NCBI GenBank assembly: GCA_031255315.1
Contig: JAIRSS010000186.1
Location: 1-15,541, forward strand
Origin: Spirochaetaceae bacterium
GTDB taxonomy: Bacteria; Spirochaetota; Spirochaetia; Treponematales; Breznakiellaceae
Reading direction: 5' to 3'
DNA: 15,541 nt
The first letter of the stretch is position 1; every line of letters starts with the position of its first letter. Positions 5,129 through 12,443 of the stretch are shown here, piece after piece. The position numbers and the translations under genes were made by a program. The notes under the pieces were generated by a model, which did no database searches, was not told where the DNA came from, and saw only the letters and a program-made list of their open reading frames with translations.

Positions 5129-8100
5129 CGGCGGACGTTTAAGCGCCCCGGGGGGGCGAAAGCGCGGTTAAAGTTCGGAAGATTGTCCATAGGGTACTCG
5201 TTTCCTAGAATATGAGTAAAGCCCTGGAAACTATTCGCCTGTACCGAGCCGGCTTCGGGAACCAGGGACCCTGTTCGGGCGTCTCCGGTCCGGGATACGG
5301 AAAATACTTCCGAGCGGCGGGCGGCCCCGGTGAAACTAAAGGCGCATTCGTTTACCTGGGGGAACCGGTCCCGGATTTCCATAGCCCGGGCCACAAAAGA
5401 GGAGTTCACCGCGATGGCGGCCCGGGAATATACGGCGTCGGTGTTTTCGGCGAAGACCGCCACGCCGTCCCGGGCGGAAACCCCGATACCGCCGCCGGTC
5501 ATTCTAAGACGGGACTGGCTAAGTTCCAGGGCGGAAGCGTAATCCTGAGCCTGTACCGTCAGCGTAAGATCCGTCAAGTCGACCGTGGTCCCCAAAAAGA
5601 CAAACGCCGTTCCCGTTGACTGGACGGCCATACGGAAATTACAAAGTTCCGCCTGAAAACTCCCGTAGCGAAAGGAGCCAAAGACGCCGTAGGAGCCCTC
5701 AAATTCCCAGCGGCTGTTTCTGATGCGAAGGGAAGCCGCCGAACCCGTTACCACCGGGTTGCGCCGAGTCCTTGCGTCATTGGGGAGGACATAGCCGCTT
5801 TCTGGAATCAGAGAAAGGAGGCTGGAGTACTGAATATGGCACGTACTGCCATTCTCCAGCGTTAAAAAGGAACCCATGTGGGAAACCGCCGAATCATCCA
5901 GAGTCAGAACGCCGCCGGATTGTACCTGCAAGAAGCTGTCCATGCCGTTCATCCGTTCCAGGACGGCGTCCCGGAGATTCAGCCTCCCCCGCACCCGAAG
6001 CGTTACCCCTTGAGAGATTTCGATATACGACTTGGTCCCCGGCCTCTCCCAGTTTTCATCAAAGGAACCGTCTATCTCGATATCCCCGGCAATCTCCACA
6101 TTCCGGCGTATCAGCGTAAAACCGGCAAGACAGATGAGGCGGCGCTGTTCACGCCGGGCCTGGTCCAAGGCGTCGTCCAAATACCGGTAGGGATTTTCCC
6201 GGCCGCCCGGTTCCGCGTTGGACGGAACTCCGGTTTCAAGGCTCCTGAACGAAACATAAATGGTGGATGGATCAATCACAAACGTGCGGATTACCGGACG
6301 GCTTCGGTTCTCCGATGCATCCATCCGGTACGCCTCAATCTGAACTTCCGCGATGTCGTTTTCCATCCCGAAGAGGGTCAGGGAATCCTCCCCGCTTAGG
6401 TCCTCAGACCACCCCGCACGGTATTGTATCCGGGCTGTTATATAAGAAGAAGTATCGGCGTCTTCGTTCCCGGCGCCCCGGGCCAGAGAAAGTGTAACCG
6501 GCCCCCTCACCCACGCGCCTTCCGCCGGGGCAATGAGGACCGGCGGCGCCGGACCCAGCCGGTCCCTGCGCCAATTCCCCCGAACTATCCCTTCCTGAGT
6601 AATAAACCGCCACTCTATATCCTCTCCGTCACATACATCAAGCGTTCTTATAGAAGCGATCTCGGCGGTATAATTCAGCAGATCCGATCCGGCGTACCAT
6701 GTCTGAGTTTCCCCGGTGCGGGTTCCCGGAAGAACCCCCTGCTCCTGGGTAAGGTAACGGTAGACAAACCGGCCCTGGGAATATACATCTTCCCGCTCGG
6801 CGGTGAAGTTGACCGGCTCTATCCTGAGGTAAAAAGGGCCTATTTCCTCTTCTCCCCGGTCGACCATCCAACGGAAGATTTCCCCCGCCGGATGAACCGG
6901 GACCGGAGGACCTCCCTCCACCCAGGCGGCGTTGCTTTCAAGCTGGTAGCGTACACGGATGTTCCGCGGCCACACGATGACCCGGCTTGCCCCGGCGGAG
7001 ATAAGCCGGGGTTCTCCGATGTTGGCATATACCGCCCCCGAAACGGAGATTACCGGCAGGGACCGGACGCCCAGAGGTTTTTCCCGCCGCGTCCGGTCAG
7101 GAACAAAGGGATCCGCCTCCGCTTCCCGGGTCCCGTCCAGAACGAACATAAACCGGTAGGTCCCCGTACCGCCTGAAACATGGAAGGGGACAGCCCGTTT
7201 TATCAGAGATTCCGGCCGTAAAACGGCGGCGGTTCCTCCAGGGTTCTGGGAGACGCCGCCTATGGACCAGGTACAGCCCTCGGGTACGGCCAGGGAAACC
7301 TCCGTCCGAACAGGCGCCTCCTCGCGGGCGCGGAGTTCGGTATAGAAACCAGGGGAAACCCTCGCTCCCGAAGCGGACAAGACGGTATACGAAACCGTTT
7401 CCTCACGGACGCGGCCGTCGGCATACCGTATGCCCAGGCGAAGGCGTATCTCCCCGGTTTTGTCAACCAAAACCGGCCCGGTATACTGCCGTCTGCCCGG
7501 ACCAAAGGGATCGCCCCCGTCATCGGTCCAGAAAACCTCTTTGTTTTCCGTACCGTAGAGGACCAGACGCTGGGGATTTGCCCACGTCCCCGGAACCGGA
7601 TTTAATAGTTGAAGTTCGGGATATTCCAGATACACCGGCACGGGGTCCGAGTAATTCCCCGCCCGGTCCGCCGCCCACGCCACCGCCGCATACGAGACGG
7701 AAGGGATCGGCTCCATAGCGGTAATATCGGCAACATACCGGGGCGTGTTTCTGACATCCAGCAGGGCGGATACCCGGCTTCCCCCGTCTGTTTTTGCCGC
7801 TAAAGAAGATAACCCGTTAACGGCGCTTACCAGGGTCAGGATTGGGGGATCCGGCGGTTTTAGGTCCACCGTAACATGAAAGGTCCGCCTTTCGTAGGTC
7901 CGTTCCCCCGGAGGGACGGAAATACGCTCGACCACAATCTCGTAATCCCGCTCGGCCCCCTGGGGAACCCCCAGGATGAGGGCGCCGGGACTCGGCCCCC
8001 GAAAGGCTTCGCGTCCGTCCTGAAGGATGCGCAGCCATTCCCCATCGGGTACGGAGAACCAAAACCGCTGTTCCGTATTAAAAACTCCGTCACGGGCATT

Positions 8101-8211
8101 GGTCAAAATACCAGTCTGATCTTGAGCGTCCAAAAAATCCGCACCAGAGAAGGCGAGAAAACTTCCCACTAGGATCAATCGCACCGCTTTGGAAAATGAC
8201 CGGTATGTCAT
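5125..8211 (-). CDS. Large exported protein with beta-sandwich repeats and C-terminal beta-helix
   Basis: A 1028-aa protein with an N-terminal signal sequence (SKAVRLILVGSFLAFSGADF, 7-26, probably cleaved near residue 29). Residues 30-650 are beta-rich and look like several Ig/FN3-type modules. One clear unit around 208-277 (PGTWANPQRLVLYGTENKEV, then TDDGGDPFGPGR) resembles the chitobiase/hexosaminidase C-terminal-like repeats common in bacterial surface proteins. Another begins near 558 (PVLIAPAEGAWVRGPVTLSL). From about 651 a different part starts: YVSFRSLETG, then NPYRYLDDALDQA (673-685), the typical entry to a right-handed parallel beta-helix, followed by short repeating strands with Asn, Ser and Gly turns to about residue 1005. 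No catalytic motif is recognised. It is probably periplasmic or surface-exposed. It starts 9 nt after the phosphoribosyltransferase gene and overlaps rnhB by 4 nt. Function unknown; binding or structural roles are more likely than enzymatic ones. Confidence 0.85.
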   Translation of the reverse strand: MTYRSFSKAVRLILVGSFLAFSGADFLDAQDQTGILTNARDGVFNTEQRFWFSVPDGEWLRILQDGREAFRGPSPGALILGVPQGAERDYEIVVERISVPPGERTYERRTFHVTVDLKPPDPPILTLVSAVNGLSSLAAKTDGGSRVSALLDVRNTPRYVADITAMEPIPSVSYAAVAWAADRAGNYSDPVPVYLEYPELQLLNPVPGTWANPQRLVLYGTENKEVFWTDDGGDPFGPGRRQYTGPVLVDKTGEIRLRLGIRYADGRVREETVSYTVLSASGARVSPGFYTELRAREEAPVRTEVSLAVPEGCTWSIGGVSQNPGGTAAVLRPESLIKRAVPFHVSGGTGTYRFMFVLDGTREAEADPFVPDRTRREKPLGVRSLPVISVSGAVYANIGEPRLISAGASRVIVWPRNIRVRYQLESNAAWVEGGPPVPVHPAGEIFRWMVDRGEEEIGPFYLRIEPVNFTAEREDVYSQGRFVYRYLTQEQGVLPGTRTGETQTWYAGSDLLNYTAEIASIRTLDVCDGEDIEWRFITQEGIVRGNWRRDRLGPAPPVLIAPAEGAWVRGPVTLSLARGAGNEDADTSSYITARIQYRAGWSEDLSGEDSLTLFGMENDIAEVQIEAYRMDASENRSRPVIRTFVIDPSTIYVSFRSLETGVPSNAEPGGRENPYRYLDDALDQARREQRRLICLAGFTLIRRNVEIAGDIEIDGSFDENWERPGTKSYIEISQGVTLRVRGRLNLRDAVLERMNGMDSFLQVQSGGVLTLDDSAVSHMGSFLTLENGSTCHIQYSSLLSLIPESGYVLPNDARTRRNPVVTGSAASLRIRNSRWEFEGSYGVFGSFRYGSFQAELCNFRMAVQSTGTAFVFLGTTVDLTDLTLTVQAQDYASALELSQSRLRMTGGGIGVSARDGVAVFAENTDAVYSRAAIAVNSSFVARAMEIRDRFPQVNECAFSFTGAARRSEVFSVSRTGDARTGSLVPEAGSVQANSFQGFTHILGNEYPMDNLPNFNRAFAPPGRLNVRR

Positions 8212-8220
8212 ACTCTGTCC

Positions 8221-8823
8221 CTATTTCAACACATCAAGAACGGCCCGCAGAGCCGGATCCTGCGTATAGTAGTACGTTTCCAATTCTTCGGCGGTTAATC
8301 CCACCAGTTCATGGCTCATGTAGTGAATCCACTGGTCCTCGTCTTTTAACGATAGTTCACGTTTCCTGCACCAATAATCCGGCTGAATGGGGAGCTGTTC
8401 CGGCTGATCGCGGATGTATTTGTAATCATGAACCGCCACCTTAATATCCTCCCGGGGAATACCTTTTTCCAGGATGATCCCGGTAAGATGATTGATGGTA
8501 CGGCCTGAATCAAAGATGTCGTCTACCAAAAGCACCTTATCCCCCACGCGCAGATGCGCCGGATCATACGTCCAGCCTTCCACCTTGATCTCTTCGGCCT
8601 CCCGAATTCCCGTATAGGAACGAGCCACTGCCGCCGCATAATACACCGGGCGGCCTCCCTTCCGGACCACTTTGAAATACTCGCTAATCACGTTTCCCAG
8701 ATACGCGCCGCCCCGGAGGGACACATAGATCACATCAGGTATAAACCCGTCAGAGTAAATACGATGCGCCAGCTTGAGAGCGTTGTTCCTCACCGTATCA
8801 TATGGAAGAAATTCTTTGTTCAT
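8221..8823 (-). CDS. Purine-type phosphoribosyltransferase
   Basis: The 200-aa product contains the PRPP-binding signature VLLVDDIFDSGRT (97-109) and an upstream SLRGGAYLG loop (35-43), placing it among type I phosphoribosyltransferases of the hypoxanthine/guanine/xanthine kind. These transfer ribose-5-phosphate from PRPP to a purine base in nucleotide salvage, in the cytoplasm. The sequence around residues 165-171 (WIHYMSH) fits the base-binding end of the fold. The exact base cannot be assigned. There is no signal peptide. It is the third gene of the minus-strand operon, 50 nt after the rhomboid gene and 9 nt before the large exported protein. The start ATG has a weak purine-rich stretch upstream (GGGAGAATGGG, further than ideal). 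Confidence 0.88.
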   Translation of the reverse strand: MNKEFLPYDTVRNNALKLAHRIYSDGFIPDVIYVSLRGGAYLGNVISEYFKVVRKGGRPVYYAAAVARSYTGIREAEEIKVEGWTYDPAHLRVGDKVLLVDDIFDSGRTINHLTGIILEKGIPREDIKVAVHDYKYIRDQPEQLPIQPDYWCRKRELSLKDEDQWIHYMSHELVGLTAEELETYYYTQDPALRAVLDVLK

Positions 8824-8873
8824 TGCTCTATTTTACCCATTCTCCCCAGGGTTTTCAACATGACCGCAGCCGC

Positions 8874-9434
8874 TTACTTTTTTACCGGATGAAAGAAGCC
8901 AAAAAGACTGCCGCAGAAGCCTCCCGCGATATGGGCAAATTCGGAAATAGCATCGGCCCTCAGGGAATTGAAAAGTTCCCTCCCGATATAGAGCGCCAGA
9001 ATCAGAATGAACGTGAGGGGTATCTCCCCTTTATTGAAGTTGGTAAATGAGGCCAGAAGGATCATCATAAAGACCACCCCGGAAGCCCCCAGCAGGGAAC
9101 TGGAAAACAGGAAGACATTCAGCGCCCCGGTAACCAGCGCGGTAACGGCGATCATCAGGAAGAGGACTTGTGAGCCGTAGTTTTCCTCCAGAATGGGGCC
9201 GATAAGCAGAATAAAGGAAAAGTTGGCGAGAAAATGATTAATGTCCGCGTGGCCCGCCACATGGGTAAAGAGGGTTATCCAGCTTCTGAGGCTTCCTGCG
9301 TGAAACCCTCCCCGCCCAGGGACCATGAACCAGGTCTGGGTAAGGCCGCGGAGTATGGTCTGGTTCAGGAGCAGTACGGCGGCGCAAAAAAACGTAAAGG
9401 TAAGCGTTGTGGGGGCGTTGTATTTTATCTTCAT
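8874..9434 (-). CDS. Rhomboid-family intramembrane serine protease
   Basis: A 186-aa membrane protein with about six hydrophobic segments. It carries the rhomboid motifs: HFLAN (67-71) in an early transmembrane helix, the catalytic serine loop GASG (116-119, Ser118), and the partner histidine in EFAHIAGG (165-172, His168). The Ser-His dyad is complete, so the protein is predicted to be active and to cut substrate proteins within or next to the membrane. It is close to the minimal rhomboid core in size, without extra soluble domains. Its ATG follows the exonuclease stop by 2 nt, implying co-transcription and probable translational coupling. Why it belongs with nucleic-acid enzymes is not evident; the substrate is unknown. 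Confidence 0.9.
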   Translation of the reverse strand: MKIKYNAPTTLTFTFFCAAVLLLNQTILRGLTQTWFMVPGRGGFHAGSLRSWITLFTHVAGHADINHFLANFSFILLIGPILEENYGSQVLFLMIAVTALVTGALNVFLFSSSLLGASGVVFMMILLASFTNFNKGEIPLTFILILALYIGRELFNSLRADAISEFAHIAGGFCGSLFGFFHPVKK

Positions 9435-9436
9435 TG

Positions 9437-10255
9437 TCAGGCAATCCCCTGCGCCGGCCCTTCTCCGGGTTCGCGCGCTTCGTCTAATTCAATTTGTACC
9501 GGGCAGTGATCCGAGCCCTGCACATCGGGCCGGATGCTCGCGCTCCGCACCCGGCGTATAAAAGCGGCGTCTACGCAGAGATAGTCGATTCTCCACCCGA
9601 CGTTCCGTTTCCGGGCGCCGGCGCGATAGGACCACCAACTGTAATGGCCCCCTTCGCCGGGCCGGAAATACCGGAACGTGTCGATATACCCCGCGTCGGT
9701 AAAGGCGTCCATCCAGGCCCGCTCTTCAGGAAGATAGCCGGCGTTTCCCTCGTTTTCCTTGGGCCGGGCCAGGTCTATAGGCGTATGGGCGATGTTGTAA
9801 TCCCCGCAGAGGACCACATGCCGGCCCTGGGCGGTCAAACGGTTGCAGCGTTCCAGCATAGCGGCGCAAAAGTCCAGTTTATAGCCAAGCCGGGCGCCCG
9901 CATCCTGGGAATTGGGAAAATAAGCGCAAATAAGGATGAAATCCCCGTAATCCGCGAGAAGCGTCCGCCCCTCGTCATCAAAGGCCGCTATCCCCAGAGG
10001 AGCAACCTCCGCCGGTTTGGTTTTACTGTAGACAGCCGTTCCGGAATACCCTTTTTTTTGGGCGCTGGCCCAGTAAGAAAAATAAGGCTTCCCGGTATTG
10101 TCTACCGGTTGAATCAGGTCCGGGGAAAGCTGATCCGGGGAGGCCTTCGTCTCCTGTATGCAGAGAACATCCGGCGATTCGTCCCGTACCCACCGGACAA
10201 ATCCGCGCTTCTCAACCGCCCTGATTCCGTTTACATTCCAGGACACTATCCGCAT
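9437..10255 (-). CDS. xth: Exodeoxyribonuclease III
   Basis: A member of the exonuclease III / AP-endonuclease family (ExoA type), which cuts DNA at abasic sites and degrades 3' ends in base-excision repair. Numbered from the ATG at 10258, the motifs are SWNVNGIRA (6-14), the metal-binding glutamate in IQETKA (34-39), CAYFPN with the active-site tyrosine (111-116), GDYNIAH (152-158, catalytic Asp and Asn), GWRIDY (221-226) and the C-terminal GSDHCP (248-253). All catalytic residues are present and length is normal. Two ATG codons stand in tandem. The second, at 10255, is preferred because GGAGG lies 4 nt before it but only 1 nt before the first, and family members begin MRIVSWN. It is the first gene of the five-gene minus-strand operon, with a good promoter upstream. 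Relatives are also named exoA. Confidence 0.95.
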   Translation of the reverse strand: MRIVSWNVNGIRAVEKRGFVRWVRDESPDVLCIQETKASPDQLSPDLIQPVDNTGKPYFSYWASAQKKGYSGTAVYSKTKPAEVAPLGIAAFDDEGRTLLADYGDFILICAYFPNSQDAGARLGYKLDFCAAMLERCNRLTAQGRHVVLCGDYNIAHTPIDLARPKENEGNAGYLPEERAWMDAFTDAGYIDTFRYFRPGEGGHYSWWSYRAGARKRNVGWRIDYLCVDAAFIRRVRSASIRPDVQGSDHCPVQIELDEAREPGEGPAQGIA

Positions 10256-10281
10256 CATTCCTCCGCTCGTGTAAGTGCCTT

Positions 10282-10310
10282 ATTATGGTCCAAATGATGG
10301 GAAATGGCAA
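10282..10310 (-). promoter_or_regulatory. Sigma70-like promoter of the xth-rnhB operon
   Basis: On the minus strand, TTGCCA (10310-10305) and CATAAT (10287-10282) are separated by exactly 17 nt. Each box matches consensus at four or more of six positions. Transcription would start around 10275, giving a short leader before the ribosome-binding site GGAGG at 10264-10260. It is the best promoter in the window. Confidence 0.65.
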
Positions 10311-10329
10311 GCGCCGAAGCACCCCGGAC

Positions 10330-10446
10330 AGGGGGCAGGCCCCTCGCGCCAAAACAGTTCCCGCTGTTTCAGCCGTTTTGTATCGCATAACCGCGGTTGT
10401 TTTTAAACGCCAACGGCGTCTTTATGTATTCCGCCCAAGCGGAATA
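10330..10446. repeat. Cluster of small hairpins in the 10.3-10.5 kb intergenic region
   Basis: Consecutive palindromes fill this stretch: GGGGC-AG-GCCCC (10332-10343), AAACAG-6 nt-CTGTTT (10352-10369), the palindrome AACCGCGGTT (10389-10398), ACGCC-AAC-GGCGT (10407-10419) and TATTCCGC-CCAA-GCGGAATA (10427-10446). The overall style resembles the interior of the MITE at 823-985, but I find no terminal inverted repeats or target duplication. It could be a degraded repeat element or a structured leader. The rest of 10259-10785 holds the promoter above, GGGCGC-GCG-GCGCCC (10504-10518) and the doubtful ORF below. Confidence 0.5.
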
Positions 10447-10537
10447 ATATACATACACACGTAAAGTGTTGCCCTGCGCCTCAATGCAGTCTGTGTCATT
10501 ACGGGGCGCGCGGCGCCCAACGGAATTCAGGAGGGGC

Positions 10538-10789
10538 TTGAGCGCCGCGGTGATGAAGTGGATACTGGAAGAAGTGAGAAAGTACGAGAGGTTCTGTGGG
10601 CCGCCCTATGGGGCGTATCCGCCCAGTGGGTTCACGGCGAATGCGGGGAGCGCGCGGGCGGCGGCGATGCCGGCAGCCTGGTGCGCTTGTGAATTTTTTG
10701 CATGTTCACGCAAAAAAATCCCGATTAAAACGGGGCTCTTTTGGGAGTCTGCACGGTACAGTATACATGACGGGGACCAGGCTGAATGA
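10538..10789 (+). CDS. Doubtful small ORF before rsmE
   Basis: An 83-codon frame from TTG 10538, with AGGAGG 3 nt upstream, ends in a TGA that overlaps the rsmE start as ATGA, an arrangement typical of coupled genes. The N-terminal part (MKWILEEVRKYERFCGPPYG) is plausible protein, but the rest is low-complexity and Cys/Ala-rich. The frame also runs through two hairpins: GAATTTTTTGC/GCAAAAAAATC at 10691-10720, and a terminator-like CCCG/CGGG followed by GCTCTTTT at 10720-10742. A GTG at 10466 is an alternative start without a ribosome-binding site. No family recognised. It may not be a gene. Confidence 0.25.
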   Translation: MSAAVMKWILEEVRKYERFCGPPYGAYPPSGFTANAGSARAAAMPAAWCACEFFACSRKKIPIKTGLFWESARYSIHDGDQAE

Positions 10790-11538
10790 ACATTATCCTG
10801 TTTGAGCCTCACGAAGCGGGCGCGCCTCTTCCGAAACGGGACAAACGAACGATACACCTCCTTAAAGTTCTCCATAAAAAAGCGGGCGACCACTTTGACG
10901 CGGGAGTCCTGGGCGGACGGTTAGGGAGCGGCCGTATCGAATCTATAGAGGCCGGCGGCGTCTTGCGCTATACCTTGGATTTGTCCGAAGATCCGCCCCC
11001 CCGCCTTCCTGTACGAATGGCCGTAGGGTTTCCCCGGCCTATCCAGCTCAGGCGGCTTCTTCGGGACCTTTCCAACATGGGCCTGGAAGCGGTGGACCTT
11101 CTGGGTACGGATACCGGGGAAAAGAGCTACCGGGATACCCGGCTTCTGGATGACGGGGGAGCGCGGGCGGCGCTGATTGAGGGGGCCGTCCAGGGCAGGG
11201 ATACCCGCCTTCCCGTTCTGCGGGTGTTCCCGGATGTCCAGTCGTGGCTTGAGGAACGGCCCTGGGAAACGGAGGGAGGGAAACACCGGAGTCCGGCGCT
11301 CATAGCGGCGGACAACCTGCGGCCCCAGGGAACTTTCACCGCGTTTGCGGCAAAAGGGCGGCCCCTGGTGGCAGCCGTCGGCCCGGAGCGGGGCTGGTCG
11401 GACCGGGAGCGGCTCCTCCTGGAAGCGGCGGGCTTCCTCCGCCTTTCCCTGGGAAAACGGGCCTTGAGAACCGAAACCGCCTGTGTTGCGGCGGCGGCCC
11501 TGGCTATGGAAACGATTGGCGGACTGGGAGTAGACTGA
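10786..11538 (+). CDS. rsmE: 16S rRNA m3U1498 methyltransferase, RsmE family
   Basis: The 250-aa protein matches the RsmE family of SPOUT methyltransferases, which use S-adenosylmethionine to methylate N3 of U1498 in 16S rRNA. The N-terminal PUA-like part contains HLLKVLHKKAGD (24-35). The SPOUT domain carries the cofactor-binding knot with GPERGWSDRE (199-208) and LGKRALRTETA (222-232). In most relatives the first motif reads GPEGGF/W; here the second glycine is replaced by arginine. Length is typical. The ATG overlaps the stop of a doubtful small ORF, and a short purine stretch (CAGG) is the only ribosome-binding hint. It is followed after 4 nt by the metalloprotease gene, so the two are probably co-transcribed. 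Assignment is firm at family level. Confidence 0.92.
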   Translation: MNIILFEPHEAGAPLPKRDKRTIHLLKVLHKKAGDHFDAGVLGGRLGSGRIESIEAGGVLRYTLDLSEDPPPRLPVRMAVGFPRPIQLRRLLRDLSNMGLEAVDLLGTDTGEKSYRDTRLLDDGGARAALIEGAVQGRDTRLPVLRVFPDVQSWLEERPWETEGGKHRSPALIAADNLRPQGTFTAFAAKGRPLVAAVGPERGWSDRERLLLEAAGFLRLSLGKRALRTETACVAAAALAMETIGGLGVD

Positions 11539-11542
11539 TCCC

Positions 11543-12355
11543 ATGAATCAAGATCAGGTGAAGGAAGCGTTGCTTTCGATAGAAGACGCTCCTCTGGATT
11601 TTCAGGTGATCTTTTCGGGGAAAAAGAGCGGAAAGGTCAACGGCCTCTACAAGCCGGAAACACGGGAGATCATCATACACAACCGGAACTTTAGCGGCGA
11701 CAACCTCCTCATCTACACGGCAATTCATGAATACGCTCATCATCTTCACGCGTGTTCCCGGGGCGGCAAGCTTTCGGTCCGGTCCCATACGGCGGAATTC
11801 TGGGCCATACTGCACGGCCTCTTGGAAAAGGCGGAAACGCTGAAGGTTTACAAAAATGTATTCGCCGATTCTCCGGAACTGGCGGAACTGACCGAAACGA
11901 TACGCGGCCAATACCTCCGGGAAAACGGCAGCCTCGTGAAAGACTTGGGGATGCACCTGCTGCGCGCCCACGAACTGTGCGCCGCTATAGGCGCCCGGTT
12001 CGAGGATTATGTTGACCGGGTACTCTGTATACCCCGCCTTGCCGCTTCTACCGCTATCAAGATGTACCAATACAACCTTAACCCCCAGGTAGGCTCCGAT
12101 AATATGCGGTTCCTGACAAGCATCAAAAACAATAACGCGCGTATAGCGGCGGAACAGGCCCTTATCACGGGAAAAAGTCCGGACTCCGTAAAAATCGCGG
12201 TCCGGGGCGGCTGCCGTGCCGTTCCGTCCGAACCTCCTGACGAGGAGGAGCGGCGCGCTCGGCTGGAAAAGGAAAAGCGCCGCCTTGAACGGACCATAGC
12301 CTCCCTTACCAAGCGGCTTGGCGAGGTAGAGGACGAACTGGAAATGTTATCCTGA
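11543..12355 (+). CDS. SprT-like zinc metalloprotease with C-terminal coiled coil
   Basis: A 270-aa protein with a zinc-binding HEYAHHLH (62-69; His62, Glu63, His66), followed by SHTAEFW (81-87), where His82 stands where SprT-type proteases have their third ligand before an aromatic-rich helix. Those families (SprT, Spartan, WLM) often act on DNA-bound proteins, but the substrate here is unknown. Residues 88-225 are mostly helical and not recognised. Residues 233-268 (DEEERRARLEKEKRRLERTI onwards) form a strongly charged heptad-like coiled coil suggesting dimerisation or partner binding. There is no signal peptide or membrane segment, so it is cytoplasmic. It starts 4 nt after rsmE, with the possible ribosome-binding site TGGGAG inside the end of that gene. 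An IrrE/ImmA-like metalloprotease is an alternative reading. Confidence 0.75.
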   Translation: MNQDQVKEALLSIEDAPLDFQVIFSGKKSGKVNGLYKPETREIIIHNRNFSGDNLLIYTAIHEYAHHLHACSRGGKLSVRSHTAEFWAILHGLLEKAETLKVYKNVFADSPELAELTETIRGQYLRENGSLVKDLGMHLLRAHELCAAIGARFEDYVDRVLCIPRLAASTAIKMYQYNLNPQVGSDNMRFLTSIKNNNARIAAEQALITGKSPDSVKIAVRGGCRAVPSEPPDEEERRARLEKEKRRLERTIASLTKRLGEVEDELEMLS

Positions 12356-12443
12356 TTATTTTAACCAGGGCGCGCCGCCTCCCTGATAGGATCTCCCCGC
12401 CGAATCCCGTTATAAAGCTGCGTTTTCTTTCCGATATAAGATA

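Noticed and set aside
6424..7176. 250-codon plus-strand frame and several shorter ones across 5212-8172
   Set aside because: All are antisense to the large exported protein, rich in Pro/Arg/Gly, without starts or motifs that stand up.
9494..10297. 267-codon plus-strand open frame
   Set aside because: It is antisense to exonuclease III, which has every catalytic motif; no protein-like features.
12356..12443. Possible nested stem (ATCCT/AGGAT around CAGGG/CCCTG) and TATAAA box before the DPEW gene
   Set aside because: The stems are only 5 bp with no T-run, and no -35 partner is found, so neither a terminator nor a promoter can be supported.
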